Shown here one piece after another: positions 56,304 through 64,000 of a stretch of DNA of 64,000 nt (position 1 is the stretch's first letter; each line of letters begins with the position of its first letter). The DNA is taken from the NCBI RefSeq assembly GCF_900182605.1, contig NZ_FXTB01000001.1:620001-684000 (forward strand), given 5' to 3'. The translations under genes and the position numbers were made by a program. Origin of the DNA: Saccharicrinis carchari. GTDB lineage: Bacteria > Bacteroidota > Bacteroidia > Bacteroidales > Marinilabiliaceae. The notes beneath the pieces are model-generated. The model saw only the letters and a list, made by a program, of their open reading frames with translations. It did not search any database and was not told where the DNA came from.

Positions 56304-59300
56304 ATGAAAACAGGATTTGCAGGGTCTTTGGCCCGAATGTTTATAAACTCGAAGCTGACCCCCTTGTTAATGGTCGCGTTCGTGATAATAGGTATGTACA
56401 GTTCGTACCTTACCCCCCGCGAGGAAGAACCGCAGATAGATGTGCCTATAGCCGATATATTTGTGGGCTATCCCGGTGCAAGCCCCGAAGAGGTAGAATC
56501 GAAAATAGTAAAGCCGATAGAAAAAATTATCTCTAACGTAACTGGCGTGGAGTATGTTTATTCGCAGGCCATGCCCGAGCAGGCCATGCTAATCGTGCAG
56601 TTTTACGTGGGCGAAGATGTAGAGCGCAGCTTGGTGAAACTATACAACGAGCTGATGAAAAATATGGATCGTATGCCGGCCGGTATCACGCTCCCGCTGA
56701 TTAAAACAAGGTCTATCGACGATGTTCCGGTAGTGGGGCTAACCCTGTGGAGTGAGAATTACAGCGACTTCCAGTTAAAACGGGTAGCACAGGAACTAAA
56801 CTCGGAGATAGAAAAAATAACCGACATAGCTGAAACCAAAATATTGGGCGGAAGAAACCGTGAGATACAGGTTATCCTGAACAGAGACAAAATGACCGCT
56901 TACCAGGTAGACCCCCTGATGATAGCCCAACAGTTAGAGGTATCCAACACCCAGTTTTCGTCGGGATCCTTTAACCAAAACAACAATGAGTATGCGGTAA
57001 GCACCGGCAAATTTTTACAAACTGCCGAGGAAGTGAGCAACCTGGTGATAGGTGTAAACCAAAACAGTCCTATTTATTTACATCAGGTGGCCACTGTGGA
57101 GGACGGCCCATCCATACCTGATTCCTACGTTTCCTTCGGATACGGTCAAGCCAGCGAAAACAAGGAAATTCATCCCGGCGAATACGGTGCGGTAACCATA
57201 TCGATAGCCAAACGAAGAGGTGCCGATGCCATGCGCCTGGCCGAACTGATTGAGGATAAAATAGAGATACTGCAAGGCGAACTGTTGCCCGCCGACATAC
57301 ATGTTGAGGTAACCCGCAACTACGGCGAAACGGCTTCGGAAAAAGTATCGGAATTGCTGATGCACCTTTTGGGCGCTATTATAGCGGTAACCATAGTGGT
57401 GATGCTGGCCATGGGATGGCGGGGCGGATTGGTGGTGTTTATCTCGGTGCCCATTACCTTTGCCCTCACCATGTTCAGTTATTACTTTTTAGATTACACC
57501 CTGAACCGCATTACCCTATTTGCACTGGTGTTTGTAACCGGTATCGTAGTGGACGACTCCATTATTATTGCCGAAAACATGCACCGCCACTTTAAAATGA
57601 GGCAATTACCCTTTTTTCAGGCAGCACTTAAATCCATCGACGAGGTAGGCAACCCTACCATACTGGCCACGTTTACGGTGATAGCTGCGGTTATACCCAT
57701 GATATTTGTTTCGGGTATGATGGGACCCTACATGAGTCCCATGCCTATTGGCGCCTCCATTGCCATGATATTCTCGCTACTGGTGGCACTAATGATAACG
57801 CCTTGGTTGGCCTATCGTTTGTTAAAACATGATGATTCCAATGATAGCCAAAAAAACTACTCCCTGGAAGATTCACTGATCTACAAACTTTATAACAAAA
57901 CCATGCGCCCCATGATTGACAATGCCATGAAACGATGGGTGTTCATTATAGGTGTTACGCTATTGTTATTTGGTTCGGTAAGCTTGTTTATGTTTAAAGT
58001 GGTAACCGTAAAAATATTGCCCTTCGACAATAAAAATGAGTTTCAGGTGGTAATTGACATGCCCGAGGGCACAACCCTGGAGCAAACGGCCAATGTTACC
58101 AAGGAACTGGCGACTTACCTGCGCGAACATGAGCTGGTTACCAACTATCAAACCTATGTGGGCACCTCGGCACCCATCAACTTTAACGGCCTGGTGCGTC
58201 ATTACGACCTGCGCAGGGGTTCCAATGTAGCCGATATACAAGTGAATCTGGTTTCCAAAAACGAAAGGAGCCTGCAAAGTCACGACATAGCCAAACAACT
58301 GCGACCGGGATTGCAGGAAATTGGTAAAAAATTTAATGCCAATGTAAAAGTGGTTGAAGTACCGCCCGGTCCGCCGGTAATGTCAACTATGGTAGCGGAA
58401 ATTTACGGTCCCGATTACGAAGCACAAAAAGATATTGCCCGTCAGGTCAAGGAGTTGTTTAAAACAACCGAGAGTGTGGTGGATGTAGACTGGATGATGG
58501 AAAGCGATCAGGAGGAATACCGTTTTGATGTGGACAAGGAAAAAGCCATGCTGGCAGGCATTGCCCCTCAACAAATCGTACATGCCATCAGCATGAACCT
58601 GAGAGGTGCCACGGCAACGCATCTATACGCCGAAAACGACCACGACCAGGTGGGCATCACCCTGCGCATGGCAGAGGAAGACCGTACCGGCATCCAGGAT
58701 TTAAAAAAGATAAATCTGATGTCGCAAAACGGAAATATGGTGGCTATAGGCGATTTGGTAAACATTAAAAAAACCATCAAAGCAAAAAGCATATACCGTA
58801 AAAACCAAAAGCAAGTAGTGTTTGTTACCGCCGACGTGGCCGGAACACTGGAAAGTCCTGTGTATGCCATCATGGACATCTCGGACCGCATGGACGAGAT
58901 ACAATTGCCCAAAGGTTACGAGATAAGTGAATACTATAGCGCACAGCCTTTTTCGGAAAGCGAGTTTGGTTTAAAATGGGATGGCGAATGGCAAATTACC
59001 TACGAGGTATTCCGCGATTTGGGAACGGCCTTTGCCGTGGTGCTCCTTATCATTTACATGTTAATAGTGGGCTGGTTCCAAAACCTGAAAGTACCCTTTG
59101 TGATGATGATTTCCATTCCCCTGTCGCTGGTAGGTATCCTGATAGGACATTGGATGTTGAACGCCTTTTTTACCGCCACCTCCATGATAGGTATGATTGC
59201 ACTGGCGGGTATTATGGTACGTAACGCCATACTGCTCATCGATTTTGTGAACATACGGCTGGCCGAGGGAGCACCCCTTAAGGAAGCTGTTATTGAGGCC

Positions 59301-59558
59301 GGTGCCGTTCGTACAACCCCTATCCTATTAACTGCGGGTACGGTGGTGATAGGCGCAGTAGTTATTTTGTTCGACCCCATTTTCCAGGGCCTGGCTATTT
59401 CACTGATGGGCGGAAGTATAGCATCCACCTTTTTAACCCTACTGATTGTTCCGCTGGTTTATTATATGGTAGAGAACAAGGCTGCTAAAAATAAAGAGGC
59501 GGCAAAAGTAATGGTAAAAACAGAAACAGAAACAACAGAACCTGATACAAAAGATTAA
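56304..59558 (+). CDS. RND efflux permease (third RND module)
   Basis: 1084 residues, inner-membrane RND transporter, more AcrB/Mux-like than the A and B permeases. N-terminal LTPLLMVAFVIIGMYSS and TPREEEPQIDVPIADIFVGYPGASPEEVE. TM4 has the paired Asp GIVVDDSIIIAENMHRH (about 420-437), as in classical proton-driven HAE pumps; TM10 reads GIMVRNAILLID with Arg in the relay-Lys position. The C-terminus is a charged tail (KTETETTEPDTKD). Full length. Its substrate is unknown. Confidence 0.95.
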   Translation: MKTGFAGSLARMFINSKLTPLLMVAFVIIGMYSSYLTPREEEPQIDVPIADIFVGYPGASPEEVESKIVKPIEKIISNVTGVEYVYSQAMPEQAMLIVQFYVGEDVERSLVKLYNELMKNMDRMPAGITLPLIKTRSIDDVPVVGLTLWSENYSDFQLKRVAQELNSEIEKITDIAETKILGGRNREIQVILNRDKMTAYQVDPLMIAQQLEVSNTQFSSGSFNQNNNEYAVSTGKFLQTAEEVSNLVIGVNQNSPIYLHQVATVEDGPSIPDSYVSFGYGQASENKEIHPGEYGAVTISIAKRRGADAMRLAELIEDKIEILQGELLPADIHVEVTRNYGETASEKVSELLMHLLGAIIAVTIVVMLAMGWRGGLVVFISVPITFALTMFSYYFLDYTLNRITLFALVFVTGIVVDDSIIIAENMHRHFKMRQLPFFQAALKSIDEVGNPTILATFTVIAAVIPMIFVSGMMGPYMSPMPIGASIAMIFSLLVALMITPWLAYRLLKHDDSNDSQKNYSLEDSLIYKLYNKTMRPMIDNAMKRWVFIIGVTLLLFGSVSLFMFKVVTVKILPFDNKNEFQVVIDMPEGTTLEQTANVTKELATYLREHELVTNYQTYVGTSAPINFNGLVRHYDLRRGSNVADIQVNLVSKNERSLQSHDIAKQLRPGLQEIGKKFNANVKVVEVPPGPPVMSTMVAEIYGPDYEAQKDIARQVKELFKTTESVVDVDWMMESDQEEYRFDVDKEKAMLAGIAPQQIVHAISMNLRGATATHLYAENDHDQVGITLRMAEEDRTGIQDLKKINLMSQNGNMVAIGDLVNIKKTIKAKSIYRKNQKQVVFVTADVAGTLESPVYAIMDISDRMDEIQLPKGYEISEYYSAQPFSESEFGLKWDGEWQITYEVFRDLGTAFAVVLLIIYMLIVGWFQNLKVPFVMMISIPLSLVGILIGHWMLNAFFTATSMIGMIALAGIMVRNAILLIDFVNIRLAEGAPLKEAVIEAGAVRTTPILLTAGTVVIGAVVILFDPIFQGLAISLMGGSIASTFLTLLIVPLVYYMVENKAAKNKEAAKVMVKTETETTEPDTKD

Positions 59559-59580
59559 TTTGAGTACGAGTGAGTTTTAC

Positions 59581-59629
59581 CCTTCCCATTAGCTTCGGCT
59601 TTGGGAAGGGGTTTTAACCCCTCTTTTTT
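59581..59629 (+). terminator. Terminator after the third RND module
   Basis: CCTTCCC (59581-59587) / GGGAAGG (59603-59609), then GGGGTTTTAACCCC (59608-59621) followed by TCTTTTTT. Two stacked hairpins about 25-60 bases past the permease stop. Confidence 0.8.
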
Positions 59630-59689
59630 AGCTCAGCCCAATAAATATAAGGTTGGGTTAAAGCCCGATGTAAATGTAATTTAGGTACC

Positions 59690-59712
59690 CCGGGATAAAT
59701 CCCGAGGCTAGT
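59690..59712. repeat. Small palindrome related to the 9805-9996 element
   Basis: CCCCGGGATAAATCCCGAGG resembles the CCACGGGTTTTACCCGTGG units of the exporter-operon element. It sits in the gap between the pump terminator and the small ferredoxin-fold gene; nothing else is recognisable in 59630-59838. Confidence 0.4.
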
Positions 59713-59838
59713 TATAATTAGCTTTTTTATAAAAATCCTATGACTCGCTTTAATAGTGATATGAATGTAGGTATTTATCTACTGACCTATAAAACTTTAA
59801 ACTTTGTACTTGCAACTTAATTTTAAATCTCAAAAAAA

Positions 59839-60144
59839 ATGAAACTATTAGTAGCTATCGCAGTAGCGGAATATCGCGAAAGGCTGGAGCAGTTTTTCAG
59901 CCATCAAAATGTAAAATCATACAATATGTTTGACGTAACTGGTGTTATCAAACCGGATAAAGCGCCTCACCGTGCCGGTAACTGGTTTGGCAGTAATGCC
60001 CCCACCATACAAAACGTAGCCTTCTTTACAGTGGTAAGCGAAGAACAGGCCAAAAACATCCTGAAAGAGCTGGACCATTGCAAACAAGAAATGCCCGACT
60101 GTAATATCAATGCGCACATCCTGAACATTGAGGATATGCTTTAG
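59839..60144 (+). CDS. Small PII-like/ferredoxin-fold protein next to an RND pump
   Basis: 101 residues. The pattern beta-alpha-beta-beta-alpha-beta (KLLVAIAVAEYRERLEQFFSHQNVKSYNMFDVTGV, NVAFFTVVSEEQAKNILKELDHCKQ, NINAHILNIEDML) suits a ferredoxin-like PII-type fold, as in the small regulators that flank heavy-metal RND pumps in other phyla. No T-loop, nucleotide motif or metal site is obvious. It follows the pump by 280 bases with a terminator in between, so it may have its own promoter. Function unknown. Confidence 0.6.
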   Translation: MKLLVAIAVAEYRERLEQFFSHQNVKSYNMFDVTGVIKPDKAPHRAGNWFGSNAPTIQNVAFFTVVSEEQAKNILKELDHCKQEMPDCNINAHILNIEDML

Positions 60145-60230
60145 TAAGTTGCTCAGTTTTATTATTAAGGAGTAATACGTACGGTTAGGTACACCATATG
60201 GATAAAAAAAATCATTAAAACCATAAAATT

Positions 60231-60416
60231 ATGCAAGAAAGAGTAGTAAGAGCTGTAGCCGGTATTTTTATATTGGCCAGCATTGTTTTAACCATTTATG
60301 TAAATATCAACTGGCTGTTCCTGACCGGATTTGTAGGCCTCAACCTGTTACAATCGTCCATAACCAAGTGGTGTTTGCTGAATCAAATACTAACTAAACT
60401 GGGGGTGCCTAAATAA
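60231..60416 (+). CDS. Small membrane protein, DUF2892-like
   Basis: 61 residues, two membrane helices (about 8-24 and 30-46: VVRAVAGIFILASIVLTIYVN, WLFLTGFVGLNLLQS) with the end motif TKWCLLNQILTKLGVPK. This matches the YgaP-like DUF2892 pattern (inner-membrane, function unknown; CPL or CPM motif seen in longer relatives). It follows the ferredoxin-fold gene by 86 bases, so the pair may be co-transcribed. Confidence 0.8.
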   Translation: MQERVVRAVAGIFILASIVLTIYVNINWLFLTGFVGLNLLQSSITKWCLLNQILTKLGVPK

Positions 60417-60516
60417 ATAAAGTAGATACAATAAAGGAACAAAGAATAATACCTCCATTATGCAGGATTATGGATGTTATTGACCGTGACATTTTTTTTA
60501 ATCCGTCATTAATTGT

Positions 60517-60524
60517 TATCTTTG
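60517..60524 (+). promoter_or_regulatory. Putative tmRNA -7 element
   Basis: TATCTTTG (60517-60524), a TAnnTTTG match 22 bases before the mature tmRNA 5' end. The -33 region is AT-rich without a clean TTTG. Confidence 0.45.
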
Positions 60525-60545
60525 TGCCCTTAACAATACTACCAT

Positions 60546-60942
60546 GGGGCTGACTTGGACTTGACAGCAGGCGAAAGTGGTATGTAAGCATGCAGAGCAC
60601 AGGAATTCCGGCTCTTTAATCCTGGGTTTCAACTTTTTAATTGGCGAAAATAACTACGCTCTTGCTGCGTAACCGAAGTATAGTAGGTTAAGCACTCGTC
60701 CGGTATAAGATGCCGGAACAAGACACCTCCCGAATGCTATCGTCCTGAGGCGGTTCGACATGGAGGTGCTGGAAAATCGGGAATCGGCCTTGGCTTGCTT
60801 CGCGTCAAGGTTTAAATAAAGAAGATAAGGTAGCGGTCGGTGGCTTTGATCCAGCCGTTGCTCGAAAATCAAGTCAGAGCTAAGCATGTAGAAAGCATAT
60901 GGCTTCCTTGACTGGACCAGGGTTCGAAACCCTGCAGCTCCA
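60546..60942 (+). ncRNA. ssrA: tmRNA (trans-translation RNA)
   Basis: The 5' end GGGGCTG (60546-60552) pairs with CAGCTCC (60935-60941) to form the acceptor stem, and GGACCAGGGTTCGAAACCCTG (T-arm, about 60914-60934) precedes it, giving the tRNA-like part; CCA is not encoded. A resume codon at 60643 starts the frame GGC GAA AAT AAC TAC GCT CTT GCT GCG TAA (60643-60672), i.e. tag GENNYALAA, a form typical of Bacteroidota. Pseudoknot regions lie between. It frees stalled ribosomes and tags the unfinished protein. Confidence 0.95.
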
Positions 60943-60943
60943 C

Positions 60944-60980
60944 AAAAAAACCACTCTTAAAATTAAGAGTGGTTTTTTTT
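60944..60980. terminator. Bidirectional terminator between tmRNA and sucD
   Basis: AACCACTCTTAA (60949-60960) and TTAAGAGTGGTT (60963-60974) with A-run before and T-run after. It ends tmRNA on the plus strand and lies directly beyond the sucD stop (60985) on the minus strand. Confidence 0.88.
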
Positions 60981-60984
60981 ATTT

Positions 60985-61866
60985 TTACACCGTTTGTTTT
61001 TCCAGTGCTCTTTTCATAGTAATGCCCAATTCTGCAGGTGATTCCACCACATGAATGCCACATTCCTTCATCACCTTCATCTTGGCAGCAGCGGTATCTT
61101 CTGCCCCACCGATGATGGCACCGGCATGTCCCATCCTACGTCCTTTGGGTGCCGTTTGACCGGCAATGAAACCTACCACCGGCTTAGTGCCATGTTCTTT
61201 AATCCATAAGGCAGCTTCGGTTTCCATACCACCGCCTATTTCGCCTATCATGATGATGCCCTCGGTACCCGGATCGTTCATCAACAGCTCAACGGCCTCC
61301 CTCGTGGTAGTGCCGATGATGGGGTCGCCGCCTATGCCTATGCAGGTGCTTTGTCCCAGCCCTTGTTTGGTAAGCTGATCCACCGCCTCGTAAGTCAAGG
61401 TACCCGAACGCGATACCACGCCTATTTTTCCTTTGGCATGGATAAATCCGGGCATAATACCCACCTTGGCCATTCCGGGCGAGATAACGCCGGGACAGTT
61501 GGGGCCCACCAAGCGGGTATTCTTATCCTTTAAATAATCTTTCACTTTTACCATATCGGCCGTTGGGATGCCCTCGGTAATGGCAATGGCCACTTTAATG
61601 CCCGCATCGGCCGCTTCCATAATGGCATCGGCAGCAAAGGCAGGCGGTACAAAAATAACCGATACGTCGGCATTTACCTTTTCTACGGCTTCCAGTACAG
61701 TATTAAAAACCGGAAGATCCAGGTGTTTTGTACCGCCTTTGCCAGGCGTAACGCCTCCCACTACACTGGTTCCGTATTCAATCATTTGTGAAGCATGAAA
61801 AGTGCCTTCACTCCCGGTAAATCCCTGGACTATCACATTCGATTTATCTGTAACTAATACGCTCAT
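60985..61866 (-). CDS. sucD: Succinyl-CoA ligase subunit alpha
   Basis: 293 residues. TCA-cycle enzyme converting succinyl-CoA to succinate with nucleotide triphosphate formation. CoA-binding N-terminus [58 protein letters not shown], and the phosphorylated His in [13 protein letters not shown] (His about 246). The partner sucC is not next to it in this window, though it may be elsewhere. It ends 5 bases before the shared terminator with tmRNA. Confidence 0.96.
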   Translation of the reverse strand: MSVLVTDKSNVIVQGFTGSEGTFHASQMIEYGTSVVGGVTPGKGGTKHLDLPVFNTVLEAVEKVNADVSVIFVPPAFAADAIMEAADAGIKVAIAITEGIPTADMVKVKDYLKDKNTRLVGPNCPGVISPGMAKVGIMPGFIHAKGKIGVVSRSGTLTYEAVDQLTKQGLGQSTCIGIGGDPIIGTTTREAVELLMNDPGTEGIIMIGEIGGGMETEAALWIKEHGTKPVVGFIAGQTAPKGRRMGHAGAIIGGAEDTAAAKMKVMKECGIHVVESPAELGITMKRALEKQTV

Positions 61867-61986
61867 AAGTCATTTTTATCTTATAAAATTTTGCACAACA
61901 AAGTAGGAATATTTTAGATAACTGCCAAGGCAAAATAATGTTTATGCTTATAGGCCCTCATAAATCATTAGAGCAGGCTCTCCTAA

Positions 61987-62097
61987 CTCTCCGGCAACTG
62001 CCGGAAGAGCTAAAAACCGCTCTGTAAGCACTTCCGGCATGACGGTATCTACTCACGGGGTGATTATATAAATGCTGTAAATAATCACCCCATGAGT
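61987..62097. repeat. Two hairpin repeats upstream of sucD
   Basis: TCCGGCAACTGCCGGA (61990-62005) is palindromic. ACTCACGGGGTGATTAT (62051-62067) pairs with ATAATCACCCCATGAGT (62081-62097) with one C-A mismatch, loop of 13. Confidence 0.55.
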
Positions 62098-62111
62098 AAG
62101 ACAACACGTAT

Positions 62112-62225
62112 CAATCCCCATCCCTACCGCTATGCGGTAGTACTTCCTCCCGCAATTCTGCGGGACAGGCTTTTTTTGCCAAATAAAAAGGGGAAGAGCC
62201 GCGTTCCTTTAATAACTTCACCAAA
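62112..62225. repeat. Dispersed hairpin repeat, copy near mnmE
   Basis: ATCCCCATCCCTACCGC and TATGCGGTAGTACTTCC at 62114-62150, then CCGCAATTCTGCGG and GGGGAAGAGCCGCG. Same family as 22564 and 62477. Confidence 0.6.
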
Positions 62226-62361
62226 GACCTAAATTACACGCCATACAGGTTCTTTCCCGGTTACTGAAATACTACCGACAAGCTATTTCTCCAAAAGAAA
62301 AGCGAAGAACTGATTTACAGCGGGGGAATATTTGACTTATCAGACAAAATCCCACATGCAA

Positions 62362-62540
62362 CGATTCCCCACCTTTTTCAAGGAGGGGTGGATGATATTG
62401 AGGTACGAAATTTCAGACGGGGTGGTTGTGAGCCTTGCCGAATAAAGAGCCTCGCTCACAAAATACAAACTAAATAAATCCTCATCCCTGCAACTACGTT
62501 GCAGTACTTCCCCATTTTCCAAAAAAAAGGGGAAGAGCCG
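62362..62540. repeat. Tandem copies of two dispersed repeat elements
   Basis: 62362-62440: GATTCCCCACCTTTTTCAAGGAGGGGTGGATG...CAGACGGGGTGG. 62477-62540: AATCCTCATCCCTGC...GTTGCAGTACTTCCCC and GGGGAAGAGCC. Both also at 22560-22740 in the same order-reversed neighbourhood. Confidence 0.6.
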
Positions 62541-62664
62541 TCTCCGAGTGTAAACCGCTTCATTTTTTTAACGTGAAAAATGCACTCATTTTTCACTTCC
62601 GTACTATCCAACTCTAAGCCAAAAAAGGAAAGCATCTAATTTACAGCGGAGTAGGTTTCATATC

Positions 62665-62815
62665 ACATAAATTATTACACGCACCGATTCCCCACCTTTT
62701 AAAGGCGGGGTGGATGATATTGAGCCACGAAATATCAGACAGGGTGGTTGTAAACCTTGCCAAATAAAGAACCTCACGCACAAAATACAAACTAAATAAA
62801 TCCCCATCCCTACGG
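62665..62815. repeat. Third copy of the tandem element, second part truncated
   Basis: GATTCCCCACCTTTTAAAGGCGGGGTGGATGA at about 62688, repeated GGGTGG and the AACCTTGCCAAATAAAG word, then AAATCCCCATCCCTACGG ending abruptly at 62816. The 62543-62664 and 62816-62916 stretches hold no gene. Confidence 0.55.
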
Positions 62816-62916
62816 ATTTAAAATTATCCTTTCATGCTCTGTTTGTTAAAAACAAAACACTTTTACGCATAAACACATTTATTTTGCAAATAGTCCTTCT
62901 TAATCATTGTATTCTG

Positions 62917-62924
62917 TAAATTTG
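62917..62924 (+). promoter_or_regulatory. Putative -7 element for mnmE
   Basis: TAAATTTG (62917-62924), TAnnTTTG, 67 bases before the start; no good -33 at the normal distance. Confidence 0.35.
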
Positions 62925-62990
62925 CGGCTAATATAGAAATCCAATATTTAATTGAGGATTCTGAATATTTTCAAACATAAAGCTATCACT

Positions 62991-64000
62991 ATGATAAACC
63001 TCAAAGATACCATCGTAGCCATATCCACCGCCCAGGGGGCCGGCGCCATTGCCGTAATCCGCCTCACGGGCCCAGATAGCATTACTATTTGCGATAAGGT
63101 GTTTCAATCTATACGCCACGGGAAAAAGCTCATAGACCAAGCTGCCCATACCGTTCACTTTGGTTCGCTCATGGATGGCGACAAGGAGCTGGACGAGGTG
63201 CTGGTGAGTATTTTTAAAGCCCCCCATTCCTTCACGGGCGAGGACACTGTAGAAGTATCGTGCCATGGCGCACCCTTTATTCAACAGAAGGTGCTGGAGC
63301 TCTTTATCCAGAACGGTGCCCAACTGGCCGCGCCCGGTGAGTTTACCCAACGCGCCTTCCTCAATGGCAAGATGGACCTGTCGCAGGCCGAGGCCGTGGC
63401 CGACCTGATAGCCTCCAAAAGTGAAGCGGCCCGACGCGTGGCACTGCAACAGATGAAAGGGGGGTTCTCCAATGAGCTGGTGCACCTGCGCGAGCGACTG
63501 CTCAATTTTATTTCGCTGGTGGAGCTGGAGCTGGATTTTAGCGAAGAGGACGTGGAGTTTGCAGACCGCGCACAACTCATTGCCCTGGTGGACGAAGTGG
63601 AACAACTGCTCACCAAATTGATCAACTCCTTTTCGCTGGGCAACGCCATCAAAAATGGTATCCCCGTGGCCATCGTGGGCCATACCAATGCGGGCAAGTC
63701 CACACTGCTTAACACCATCCTGCAAGAGGATCGCGCCATCGTGTCCGACATCCACGGCACCACCCGCGATGCCATCGAAGACACCCTTAACATCAAAGGC
63801 ATCACCTTCCGCTTTATCGATACCGCCGGCATACGCAAAACCACCGACGCCATCGAAAACATCGGCATAAACCGTACGTACAGCAAAATGGGCTCTGCCT
63901 CCATCGTCATCCTGATGCTCGACATCAACGACCCCGACCCCAAGATTCATGAAGCCATAACAGAGGTGAAAGGAAAAATGAACCCCGACCAAAAATTGGT
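62991..64000 (+). CDS. mnmE: tRNA-modification GTPase MnmE (3' end outside window)
   Basis: 336 complete codons from ATG 62991 (MINLKDTIVAISTAQGAGAI). Together with MnmG it builds the cmnm5 group at U34 of certain tRNAs. The N-terminal folate-binding domain has GAIAVIRLTG and APGEFTQRAFLNGKMDLSQAEAVADLI (about 119-145). The helical domain follows, then the Ras-like G domain with G1 GHTNAGKST (about 227-235), G2 GTTRDAI and G3 DTAGI (about 275-280). The C-terminal CxGK motif lies outside the window. The large minus-strand frames over this gene are antisense shadows. Confidence 0.95.
   Translation, partial: MINLKDTIVAISTAQGAGAIAVIRLTGPDSITICDKVFQSIRHGKKLIDQAAHTVHFGSLMDGDKELDEVLVSIFKAPHSFTGEDTVEVSCHGAPFIQQKVLELFIQNGAQLAAPGEFTQRAFLNGKMDLSQAEAVADLIASKSEAARRVALQQMKGGFSNELVHLRERLLNFISLVELELDFSEEDVEFADRAQLIALVDEVEQLLTKLINSFSLGNAIKNGIPVAIVGHTNAGKSTLLNTILQEDRAIVSDIHGTTRDAIEDTLNIKGITFRFIDTAGIRKTTDAIENIGINRTYSKMGSASIVILMLDINDPDPKIHEAITEVKGKMNPDQKL

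Noticed and set aside
62928-63992. 354-codon minus-strand open frame
   Set aside because: It is antisense to the clear MnmE coding sequence, has a Gly/His-rich nonsense composition and no family motif.

Overview
The window comes from a Bacteroidota chromosome. The evidence is several TAnnTTTG-type -7 promoter elements, a SusD-family lipoprotein, a TonB-dependent receptor, a tmRNA tag reading GENNYALAA, monomeric isocitrate dehydrogenase, scarce Shine-Dalgarno sequences and AT-rich intergenic DNA full of short palindromic repeats. A marine or saline Marinilabiliales-like bacterium is my inference, helped by a full glycine-betaine importer; genus cannot be read from this sequence.

Layout. 1-1546: 3' part of dnaX, split by an A AAA AAG slippery site just before a TAG stop and resumed in the -1 frame. 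1811-4036: monomeric NADP isocitrate dehydrogenase. 4671-11938 (minus): one operon, TetR - TolC - HlyD adaptor - two ABC ATPases - two ABC-2 permeases (YbhGFSR-like exporter), with a palindromic operator at the promoter. 12224-19232 and 23414-30578 (both minus): two paralogous RND efflux modules, each ordered outer-membrane factor, adaptor, permease. In both, the outer-membrane factor has a substrate-binding-protein domain ahead of its TolC domain. Between them lie a flavin-binding protein, a CXXCH lipoprotein, an aspartate dehydrogenase and a small membrane protein. TetR regulators sit downstream (22763-23329) and upstream (31506-32081) of the second module, the latter next to a DUF2147 gene.

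32324-39945 is housekeeping and scavenging: an SDR reductase, a uracil-DNA-glycosylase-like protein, a TonB-dependent receptor, cysN/cysD for sulfate activation and fabI. 40482-44857 (minus) is a glycine-betaine uptake operon that includes its own outer-membrane porin. 45473-53345 (plus) carries a membrane-anchored TPR protein, ribH, a single-domain DEAD-box-like protein, a GH20 hexosaminidase, a hybrid SusD lipoprotein and a secreted PuuD-like amidohydrolase. 53521-60416 is a third RND pump followed by two small genes. tmRNA, sucD and the 5' part of mnmE close the window.

Efflux dominates: one ABC-2 and three RND tripartite pumps in about 60 kb. The most unusual features are the paired substrate-binding-domain/TolC fusions and the dnaX recoding site with a pairing downstream stem. 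Dispersed hairpin repeats recur in intergenic gaps, and one forms the 3' end of a coding sequence.
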